Shown: in pieces, positions 8,944 to 18,564 of the stretch | How positions within the stretch are numbered: the stretch's first letter is position 1 | Layout of the letters: each line of letters opens with the position of its first letter | Assembly: GCF_001262605.1 (NCBI RefSeq) | Contig: NZ_LGTC01000001.1 | Location: forward strand, 434,001-498,000 | Origin: Pseudobacteroides cellulosolvens ATCC 35603 = DSM 2933 | GTDB lineage: Bacteria; Bacillota; Clostridia; Acetivibrionales; DSM-2933 | Length of the DNA: 64,000 nucleotides | Direction of reading: 5' to 3' | Notes under the pieces: generated by a model | The model's database searches: none | What the model saw: only the letters and a program-made list of their open reading frames with translations | Told to the model about the DNA's origin: nothing | Program-made: the position numbers and the translations under genes

Positions 8944-9798
8944 ATGTATATAAAAGATGAAATGATTGAAAGATTTCTTAGTGAGGATATACCTTATTTT
9001 GATTTGACAACACATGTTTTAGGAATTGGAAACTACATGGGAGAGATAAGTTTTACGGCAAGAGAAGATATGGTTTTATCCTGTGTTGAGGAAGTGACTA
9101 AAATCTTTGAAAAGCTTCAAATAACAGTTGTTAAAGCACTTCCTTCAGGTACTGAGATTGGAAATGGTGATATTTTTTTAATCGGAAAAGGTTTGGTTTC
9201 CAATCTTCACATGGCCTGGAAAGTTTCCTTAAACATTTTGGAATATTACTGCAGTGTTGCAACCAGAACAAAATCGCTAGTTGATAAAACCAGAAGCGTA
9301 AATCGTGATATTTCAATAGTGACGACCAGAAAGTCTATCCCAGGTACAAAGGAGCTTGCCATAAAAGCAATAATTGCAGGTGGTGCTCTTCCTCACAGGC
9401 TTGGACTTTCGGAAACTATTCTGATTTTTAAGCATCATTTAGCTTTTCTTGGAGGATATAAAGGACTATCTGAAATGATAAATCAAATAAAGGTAAAATC
9501 CTGTGAAAAGAAAATTATTGCTGAGGTTGAAAATGAGTGGGATGCTATTCTTCTTGCTGGGTCGGGTATAGATAGCTTGCAATTTGACAAGCTAAAGCCG
9601 GATATACTGGCTTCCATTGTGGAAAAAGTAAGGAAAATAAACCCTAAAGTCACATTGATTGCCACAGGGGGAATAAACGAGAAAAATATTTTGGAATATG
9701 CATCCACTGGGGTTGATGCAATTTCCACTTCATCTGTTTATTATGGAAAGCCTTCTGATATCAAGGTTTTGATAGAAAGATTACCAGACCTCCTTTAA
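8944..9798 (+). CDS. modD: ModD, quinolinate-phosphoribosyltransferase-like molybdenum-associated protein
   Basis: A 284-residue protein of the nicotinate-nucleotide pyrophosphorylase fold, matching ModD. Typical motifs are EDIPYFDLTTH at the N-terminus, TTRKSIPGTKELAIKA in the middle, GGALPHRLGLSETILIF, and a C-terminal GGINEKNILEYASTGVD that forms the barrel phosphate site. ModD genes sit in molybdate transport operons, but their reaction is not firmly established. Its position after the transporter is the main reason I favour molybdate/tungstate as substrate. The 3' end overlaps the convergent nucleotidyltransferase gene by 18 bases. Confidence 0.85.
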   Translation: MYIKDEMIERFLSEDIPYFDLTTHVLGIGNYMGEISFTAREDMVLSCVEEVTKIFEKLQITVVKALPSGTEIGNGDIFLIGKGLVSNLHMAWKVSLNILEYYCSVATRTKSLVDKTRSVNRDISIVTTRKSIPGTKELAIKAIIAGGALPHRLGLSETILIFKHHLAFLGGYKGLSEMINQIKVKSCEKKIIAEVENEWDAILLAGSGIDSLQFDKLKPDILASIVEKVRKINPKVTLIATGGINEKNILEYASTGVDAISTSSVYYGKPSDIKVLIERLPDLL

Positions 9799-10548
9799 TG
9801 TCTCTTGAAATAGTGTATTCAAAATACTATAATCAGAAACGTTTGTCTTTTTAACTGATTTGAGGTGGTTCTCATAATAACTGATCTTACTCCTTAAAAA
9901 TTCAATTAATAGAGGACTTTTGGGCTCGATATCAATTTCCAGCCCGGAAGTCTTTTTATTAAGCAATTTTTCTATCTCATTTATCAAGGCACCATCGAGA
10001 ACCTGATCTGTCATCAGCTTAACAAATTCCATAGGTGGCATGGTATTGTTTTTCTCAATCCACATACAGGCAAGAAGAGGTCTTAAAATATAAAAATATC
10101 TCTTGATTTTTACCTGATCGGTACTCATTATCTCCTGGTATTTGTTTCTAGCAATGTGAAGGTAGTGGTAAATAGTAGGTACAGCAGAAAAGAAGTCAGG
10201 TAAAAGATCCCTCATTTTTTGAGCCAAGCTGTAATTTTCCATATAGACAATAGGTGAACTAAGCCATTCTAAAAGCGGTGGGTTTGACTTCTTATATAGC
10301 TGCAATGCCTTCTTTAAGTCCCAGCCGTTTATATCAAGCAACTCATCTATAGGGTATTCTAGGTAATCCTTTTTTTCATCGATTGACAAATACCAGTCAA
10401 TTGGTCTTATGTATATAAAACGTGCATCATAGTCGCTGTCTTTTGAAGCAAAACCCCAGCCCCTACTGCCCGATTCAACAGCATAAAGGATTTTTATGTT
10501 GTTTTCTTTTTCCATCTCATTAAGTTTTGATAATATAATGTCCCTCAT
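9781..10548 (-). CDS. RlaP-like nucleotidyltransferase (polymerase-beta fold)
   Basis: A 255-residue predicted nucleotidyltransferase. The N-terminus has the minimal polymerase-beta signature, ESGSRGWGFASKDSDYD, with the GSR-x-W glycine/serine loop and the two catalytic aspartates in DSDYD. The remaining helical part fits the family named for its link to RNA repair ligases (RlaP). ATG 10548 is supported by GGAGGTAAAA; upstream in-frame starts lack one. Predicted roles are terminal nucleotide transfer on damaged RNA. An RNA repair ligase operon and related genes lie within 18 kb, which fits, though it is not in one transcript with them. Confidence 0.75.
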   Translation of the reverse strand: MRDIILSKLNEMEKENNIKILYAVESGSRGWGFASKDSDYDARFIYIRPIDWYLSIDEKKDYLEYPIDELLDINGWDLKKALQLYKKSNPPLLEWLSSPIVYMENYSLAQKMRDLLPDFFSAVPTIYHYLHIARNKYQEIMSTDQVKIKRYFYILRPLLACMWIEKNNTMPPMEFVKLMTDQVLDGALINEIEKLLNKKTSGLEIDIEPKSPLLIEFLRSKISYYENHLKSVKKTNVSDYSILNTLFQETLKEVW

Positions 10549-10710
10549 TTTTACCTCCATCTTGAAAATATTATATAACATATAATCACAATGTACAAAG
10601 CTTTAAATTATTTTATAAAACACTAGAATAATGCATATTGGCAATAATATAAAGCGTTATGCATGGATAACGATAATAGTGCTGAATTAAGATGGTACAG
10701 TAAAGCAAAA

Positions 10711-10739
10711 TTGACAAAAATATCTAGATGCTATAAGAT
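10711..10739 (+). promoter_or_regulatory. Candidate sigma-A promoter
   Basis: TTGACA at 10711 is followed after 17 bases by TAAGAT at 10734 (or TATAAG after 15). It lies about 45 bases upstream of the dockerin/serpin-like gene. Spacing and match are acceptable but not proof. Confidence 0.4.
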
Positions 10740-10782
10740 GTTAATATAAATATTTAATTAATTATACTTAGGGGGTATGTAC

Positions 10783-12387
10783 ATGAAAAGAGTATTTGCT
10801 TATATTTTGTTCCTAGTTTTAGTTTCAACTATTTCGTCGGTGTGCTTAACTTATGCTGAAGAACAAACGCCTGTTTTTGAAACCCAAAAGGTTAGTGGTT
10901 ATTTGAAAGCAGACGGCTCTTTAAGTAATGCCGGTGGAAACTCTGGTTTTAAAGTTTACATTCTAGGGTGTACAATTGAAGCAATATCAGATGATAATGG
11001 ATATTTTGAGGTGGTTGGTCAATTTGGAAGCAGTGATGATTTAGTTGTAAGTATAAAAAAAGATAATTACCTTACAAGATATGTGAATATCAATCCTATA
11101 AACAAGTATGTCTTGTTAGGATCGGCAGAGACACCTATTGAAATGTGGGCAGGAGATATAAACCAGGATAATTCGGTAAATATGTCCGATATAGTGGCTA
11201 TTGCTGCTTGCTTCAGTACTTCAAAAGGTGAAAGTAAATATAAAGGAAGTATAGATATCAATGGTGATGGTGCTGTAAATATGTCAGATGTAGTCATAAT
11301 AGCAAGGAATTTTAACAGAACTTCAAACGACTACATAAAACCTCAAATTAATATTGATGGAAGCCAGCCAATTATGACACCAACACCAACTGCTCCAATC
11401 ATACAATATAATTCCTTGATGATTCCTTATGCAGACTATAATATTACACCAGGAAGGAATATAGTGTTTTGTTCTACTTTCCAAATAGCTTGGGATCAGC
11501 TTAAAAAGGAGGTTGGCGAAGATGTGATTTTAACCGGAAAACCATTAACTGCTGATTTTTTAAATAAAGGTTTTGACTGGTCGAACTCCATATCCAAGAA
11601 TAGTTATCTAGCTGCAGGAGGTAAAGGAAATATAGTAGATGGCATCAATAGTAATTTGAAGGCAATGTTTGGTGAAGATGCTCCAATTGTTGAAAAAGTA
11701 GATCCGGGCAAATATATATTCTACGCTTTCTTATTAAAGGAAATGAAATTTGCTACAGCTTTTGTAGATACAGACCCGATATATTTTAAGGACTCAAGTG
11801 GCAAAACCGAACAGGTAAAGTCTTTCGGAATAAGGAAGGATGGCTATACTAAATACAAAGATCTTGTGAAGCAGGTTCAACTATTTGATTATAAAAACAA
11901 TGATGATTATATTGTTAAACTATTGCCAGAAGACACAAATGAAGAAATTATTCTTGCCAAGGTTAAACCTGATGATACTCTTAATAATACATATAAAGCA
12001 GTAATGGATAGAATCAATAATTCAACCCCGTCAAACTTAGGTTTGACAGATACAATAAGAATACCTGAGGTAGACCTTTATATGGAAAAAGATTATGAAG
12101 AGCTAAAGAGCACTATTACCAATGGAACATTAAAATACTGCAGAATTGAAAAAGCATATCAGAATGTAAAGTTCAATCTTGACAAAGAAGGGGCAAAGCT
12201 TGCTTCGGAAGCAATAATAGTAGTTGCGACACCAGGAATGGGACCACATGTGGATACATCAAAGCATTTGGTGTTTGACAAGCAGTATATGATATGCCTT
12301 AAGCAGAAAGATGCACAGAATCCATATCTTTTAATCTGGGTTGATAATCCCGATATATTGGTAAACCCAAATGTTTCAAGCAAATAA
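10783..12387 (+). CDS. Secreted X-module / type II-like dockerin protein with serpin-like C-terminal domain
   Basis: A 534-residue cellulosome component. A signal peptide covers residues ~1-27. Residues ~34-110 match the X-module seen before the CipA dockerin (VSGY start, then GFKVYI and DNGYFEV). A dockerin follows at ~122-181 with two calcium loops, DINQDNSVNMSD and DINGDGAVNMSD. After a short Thr/Pro linker, residues ~204-534 follow the order of serpin elements: a helix start (NIVFCSTF), a breach-strand region with FKDSSGKTEQV, LPED, IRIPEVDLYMEKDYEEL, then FNLDKEGAKLASEA before a reactive-loop-like stretch and a C-terminal YLLIWVDNPDIL. Sequence identity to serpins is low, so this is fold-level inference. 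ATG 10783 has GGGGGT upstream. Confidence 0.7.
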   Translation: MKRVFAYILFLVLVSTISSVCLTYAEEQTPVFETQKVSGYLKADGSLSNAGGNSGFKVYILGCTIEAISDDNGYFEVVGQFGSSDDLVVSIKKDNYLTRYVNINPINKYVLLGSAETPIEMWAGDINQDNSVNMSDIVAIAACFSTSKGESKYKGSIDINGDGAVNMSDVVIIARNFNRTSNDYIKPQINIDGSQPIMTPTPTAPIIQYNSLMIPYADYNITPGRNIVFCSTFQIAWDQLKKEVGEDVILTGKPLTADFLNKGFDWSNSISKNSYLAAGGKGNIVDGINSNLKAMFGEDAPIVEKVDPGKYIFYAFLLKEMKFATAFVDTDPIYFKDSSGKTEQVKSFGIRKDGYTKYKDLVKQVQLFDYKNNDDYIVKLLPEDTNEEIILAKVKPDDTLNNTYKAVMDRINNSTPSNLGLTDTIRIPEVDLYMEKDYEELKSTITNGTLKYCRIEKAYQNVKFNLDKEGAKLASEAIIVVATPGMGPHVDTSKHLVFDKQYMICLKQKDAQNPYLLIWVDNPDILVNPNVSSK

Positions 12388-12412
12388 ATTAAGATTAAAT
12401 GTATTAAGCATA

Positions 12413-12459
12413 AAAAAGAAATAACAAGCATTATATTGATTAGCTTGTTATTTCTTTTT
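12413..12459 (+). terminator. Intrinsic terminator
   Basis: AAAAAGAAATAACAAGC (12413-12429) pairs perfectly with GCTTGTTATTTCTTTTT (12443-12459), ending in a T-run. It closes the dockerin/serpin-like gene. Confidence 0.85.
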
Positions 12460-12489
12460 GTTTTCAATTTTTCACAACAACAATTAAGA

Positions 12490-12534
12490 TTGCAAACTTT
12501 TTGTCTGTAACTGTATTTATAGGTGATTTATACT
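12490..12534 (+). promoter_or_regulatory. Shared RNA-repair promoter element, copy 1
   Basis: TTGCAAACTTTTTGTCT at 12490-12506, then 22 bases, then TATACT at 12529-12534. The same 17-mer, spacer length and hexamer occur at 21037-21081 ahead of the RNA ligase operon. If TATACT is the -10 box, there is no good -35 box, and the 17-mer would sit near -40 to -60, where an activator would bind. The DIP1984 start codon is 37 bases downstream. Confidence 0.6.
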
Positions 12535-12571
12535 AATAAAGTAGTTTGAATTTATTAGAGAGGTGATACAT

Positions 12572-13030
12572 ATGATGCTTGCTGAGGCTTTGGTACTTCG
12601 GGCGGATTGTCAAAAGAGAATGGCTCAGTTAAAGGTGAGGCTGGAAAGGTGTGCAAAGGTTCAGGAAGGAGAAGATGCACCTGAAAATGCACAAGAGCTT
12701 TTTACGGAATTTAAAAGCGTAATAAACAATCTTGCTTCATTAGTTAAGAAAATAAACAAAACCAACAGTGTAACAAGTTTTAATGACAATAAGACATTGG
12801 CTGATGCTTTGGCAGATAGGGATGCAATAGCCCTGGAAAGGGATGCATTGGAAGAACTCATTGAGTACGCCACTATCAAGTTTGACAGGTATGCAAGGTC
12901 TGAAATCAAATATATAAGCAAGATAAATATAGCTGATACACAGAAAGCAAAGGATGAGCTTTCAAAGAAGTACAGGGAACTGGACTTTAAAATACAGCAA
13001 AGGAACTATAATGTTGAATTGGTAGATTAG
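12572..13030 (+). CDS. DIP1984 family (septicolysin-like) helical protein
   Basis: A 152-residue, strongly helical and charged protein of the DIP1984/septicolysin-like family. The family start (MLAEALVLRADCQKRM) is followed by heptad-like helices and a Lys/Glu-rich C-terminus. No signal peptide is present, so it should be cytoplasmic. ATG 12572 is preceded by GAGAGGTG; the GTG in that site is in frame but unlikely to be used. From memory, DIP1984 genes recur in bacterial RNA-repair neighbourhoods next to structured RNAs. Here it is followed by a candidate structured RNA and two WYL regulators. Its biochemical role is not established. Confidence 0.75.
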   Translation: MMLAEALVLRADCQKRMAQLKVRLERCAKVQEGEDAPENAQELFTEFKSVINNLASLVKKINKTNSVTSFNDNKTLADALADRDAIALERDALEELIEYATIKFDRYARSEIKYISKINIADTQKAKDELSKKYRELDFKIQQRNYNVELVD

Positions 13031-13051
13031 TAAAAATTTTAACCTGGGTAG

Positions 13052-13227
13052 TATTCTTTATAAAAGCGAGCATTACCCGCCAACTGGGTTAGTTGGAAGT
13101 AGAAGTCTTAGCCGATGGGGCCGGTCCTAAGCATTTAACAAATCAGCCTCAGTATAAATTATTGGATTGATAGTCCTTTATATTTAATGATGTAACGTCA
13201 CTACCACATGCTGGTTTATAAAGAATA
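13052..13227 (+). ncRNA. Candidate structured RNA closed by a 13-bp terminal stem
   Basis: The gap after DIP1984 reads as a self-contained fold. TATTCTTTATAAA (13052-13064) pairs perfectly with TTTATAAAGAATA (13215-13227), enclosing ~150 bases. Inside, AGCAT (13069) pairs with ATGCT (13208). CCAACT/AGTTGG (13080-13096) forms a hairpin with a five-base loop. CTTAG/CTAAG (13107-13131) encloses a CCG/CGG stem, and GGAT/GTCC forms another small hairpin near 13164-13176. The region lacks a long reading frame and is less AT-rich than other gaps. It could be a stand-alone cofactor RNA or a leader controlling the downstream genes. Confidence 0.55.
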
Positions 13228-13262
13228 TGAGGGTGGGATTGGGGATTTTAAGGGGGATTCTT

Positions 13263-15910
<2,648 letters not shown>

Positions 15911-15993
15911 GATGTTAAGAATGGTTAAAATTTTATTGAGGTATTTGTTCAGTATAAAGGTTGTCATAGAGACTAAGGTAATGATTATCATGT

Positions 15994-16833
15994 TCACTTG
16001 TTGTAGAACTCAAGGTATTTTTCCATGTTTGTCTCCCAGTATTCGGATGAGTGATCTCCTTTACTAATAATACATGTTGAATTAATACCTCTTTTTATTA
16101 AAGCCTCATGTATCTTTTTTGTATCGTCTACAATCCCATAATCATTCTCACCGCAGTCCAAGAATACTTTTATGTCGGAAAGCTCTTTCTCACGTGCAAA
16201 TTTAACAGAATCCATACTGCTATTTCCTGATTTACCAGAATACAGCCAACTGTCAAAAGAGCTTTCCGAATAGTCATATATCCATGATGCAGGACTGTGA
16301 CCCCCAACTTTTCCGAAGATTTGAGGATGATGAAGTCCGATTTGAAGTGCGATAAAGCCTCCCATGGATACACCTCCAATGTATCTGGACTTGCTGGAGT
16401 TGATAGTGTCGTATTGTGAATCTATATATGGAACCAGTTCTTGGCAAACATATTTCTCAAACAAATCACTTTCTCTATTTTGACCGCTTGAATCAGTCAA
16501 AGTCAAGCTGTTTAAAGTCTTGGTGCATACTATTATCATTGGCTTGATCCTGTTTTGGCTTATTAATCTATCTGCACAACTGTCGGCATTAAGATCATCA
16601 AACCATGACCATTCACTGCCTGAAGCACCATGCAGTGCATACAAGACAGGATATTTTTGACCATTACCATATCCGCTTGGAAGGTAAACCGTTATATTTA
16701 AATTACCGTCAAGTATCTTGCTGTTAATCAAATTTTGAACTACTTCTGAATTTATTGATACAGTATTTTCAGAAGAACATCCAAAAAGTATAATAAATAA
16801 AGTTACTGATAATATGAATTTTGAAAGTTTCAT
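15994..16833 (-). CDS. Esterase D/feruloyl-esterase-type alpha/beta-hydrolase lipoprotein
   Basis: A 279-residue secreted esterase. The signal peptide ends in a lipobox (ILFGCSS), so it should be membrane-anchored. The putative-esterase fold is shown by YPVLYALHGASGSEWSW (oxyanion region), the nucleophile elbow GGVSMGG, an acid in FLDCGENDYG and the catalytic His in KGDHSSEYW. Relatives include feruloyl and acetyl esterases, so a role in trimming plant polysaccharide side groups is plausible. ATG 16833 follows GGGTGGG; the GTG nine bases upstream is less likely. It is convergent with the WYL genes. Confidence 0.85.
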   Translation of the reverse strand: MKLSKFILSVTLFIILFGCSSENTVSINSEVVQNLINSKILDGNLNITVYLPSGYGNGQKYPVLYALHGASGSEWSWFDDLNADSCADRLISQNRIKPMIIVCTKTLNSLTLTDSSGQNRESDLFEKYVCQELVPYIDSQYDTINSSKSRYIGGVSMGGFIALQIGLHHPQIFGKVGGHSPASWIYDYSESSFDSWLYSGKSGNSSMDSVKFAREKELSDIKVFLDCGENDYGIVDDTKKIHEALIKRGINSTCIISKGDHSSEYWETNMEKYLEFYNK

Positions 16834-16955
16834 AGAACCCACCCAGATTTAGATTTATAAACTTATTATACAGTTAAAATTATAGTTATGTAAAATGTAA
16901 TGAGGACGTGTGAGAGAAAACTAGGTGCAATAAAGGTAATGTGAATAGAGAGTTT

Positions 16956-16990
16956 GATAAATTGTGGTGCGTTACGCACCACAATTTATC
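16956..16990. repeat. Perfect 16-bp inverted repeat with 3-base loop
   Basis: GATAAATTGTGGTGCG (16956-16971), TTA, then CGCACCACAATTTATC (16975-16990). No T-run follows, so it is not a plain terminator. It lies upstream of the esterase and ahead of a bidirectional terminator; it might be an operator or a cruciform-forming relic. Confidence 0.7.
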
Positions 16991-17002
16991 ATGACAATAA
17001 AC

Positions 17003-17038
17003 AAGGCTGAAAAATCGCAAGTGATTTTTCAGCCTTTT
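17003..17038. terminator. Bidirectional intrinsic terminator
   Basis: GGCTGAAAAATC (17005-17016) pairs with GATTTTTCAGCC (17023-17034), with A- and T-runs at the ends. It would end the decayed minus-strand gene at 17057. Confidence 0.8.
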
Positions 17039-17056
17039 GATTTAAGTTTGGCTCAA

Positions 17057-17997
17057 TTAATAAATATGAGCTGGAAATGAAGGTGAAACTACAGACACAC
17101 TTGATACTGATTTGTTATCCAAGCCAGTTAGGCTAAAATAATCAACTGTGGCTCTGCTCTGTGAACTTCCGTAGTGTAAAAATGCGTATACTGCATTATA
17201 TGTACTGTCATATCCTTTAGGTGTAAGAGTGAATGTCTTACTTCCTTGAATTATTTTTGGAGTAACAACGGTAGTCCCGTTTGAATTTTTGTAGCTGAAA
17301 ACTGGTATCTGATATCCAGTTGCAACACTGGATTTAGTGGAAATATATGTAAGTTATTGATAGTCATCAGAATATCCTGCTGGCTTTACATATGAAAAAA
17401 TTGCACGTGTTACACAAGCCCATGAATAAACACAATCTCCACCATCAATTTCAGTTGTTTTTCCTATCGAAGTTATTGTACCAACAATAGCATCATAGAA
17501 AGTCATTGCTGTTCCATATACAGGAACTTCACCAGCACCTATTTTTATCAGATTCATTAATCCTGCTTGCCACTTGTAATTTGTGCTTATTGCTCGTGAG
17601 CCACTTTCTTTCAAATTTGAATTCTTAGTATTTGCATCTGCAATGAGCCTTTGAACTTCATATGATTTTCCGTTATAAGTATATGTAACTGTGTAAGTAG
17701 ACCAGTCTACATTTGATGCATAAGGTTTAGCAACACTGGGAGTAATAATATTTTTATCTGATGTCTTTGATTTTTAAATTTTTTCACAACTTCACTTGAT
17801 GATAGCTTTTCCACTCCAAGATTTTCAAGCTCTTTTTCAATCTTAGTTATCTTATTAACATCGACTTTCTTTTCCAATAATAGCTTGTCCTTAGTATCAA
17901 ATAATTATTCGATTTTAGTCTGCCTATCTACTTCTACATTAGTTTTAGCTGCAAAAATACCTGTGTTAAATGATACAGCTAATCCAATTGATAAAGT
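17057..17997 (-). pseudogene. Decayed secreted protein
   Basis: Reading leftward on the minus strand, a signal-peptide-like start (LSIGLAVSFNTGIFAA, no Met) leads into a charged helical region. An in-frame TAA follows after TKIE, then a frameshift near 17775, a good stretch (NGKSYEVQRLIADANTKN, then GDCVYSWACVTRAIF), and another shift near 17350 before a tail ending FPAHIY. At least three lesions separate pieces that clearly belong to one ~300-residue extracytoplasmic protein. I do not recognise the family. The number of lesions, the missing start and the abutting protease fragment indicate real decay. Confidence 0.65.
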
Positions 17998-18351
17998 TTA
18001 TCCTGTATGTTAGAAATGGGATTTTTTCTATTCTGATTAACAAGTGATATAAAAGCTCCCCAGGCTTGAGTTCCAAAGCTTGTACCACATAAGGTGGTCC
18101 ATCCGGTTTTACTTGAATAGATGGATACTCCTTTTTCAGGATCAGCGAAAAACGAAACATCAGGAACAGCCCTATGACTATTTGAAATGATACCACATTT
18201 TTTCTGATATTCCGGTTGGAATACATAATTGCTTATTCCACCACCAGAACTGGACCAGGCAATTTCATCTTTTATTAAATTTCTATGGCGATTTAATTCG
18301 ATTGTTGTTCCACCAACAGCCATAACATTATTTAATACTGCTGGCCATTGC
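17979..18351 (-). pseudogene. Fragment of an S53 (sedolisin-type) peptidase
   Basis: The ~120-residue fragment reads WPAVLNNVMAVGGTTI, then WSSSGGGISNYVFQPEYQ and CGTSFGTQAWGAFI, the C-terminal third of a sedolisin with the catalytic-Ser GTS motif. The N-terminal two thirds, including the Glu/Asp catalytic pair, are missing; a TAG precedes the fragment. Its 3' end overlaps, in another frame, the signal-peptide start of the next decayed gene, as if a deletion joined two genes. Confidence 0.75.
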
Positions 18352-18564
18352 TATAAAAAAAGTGAGTGCAGGATTGATGCAAATTTAGTGAAAAAAGTTG
18401 AAAGTTAGTGTGCAGTGATATTGAAAGCTAGCATAACAATGTTGAATGATAATTTTAAGCTGTACTTTCAAATATCGACATAAATATATTCTTTTTACGT
18501 ATTTTGAATTATGAGAGATTTTTATATTAGTTTTATTTAATTTTTTAAAGGAGGATTGTACTAA

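Noticed and set aside
17966..18226. 86-codon minus-strand frame over the S53 fragment
   Set aside because: It is an overlapping alternative frame of the protease relic, without a start signal.
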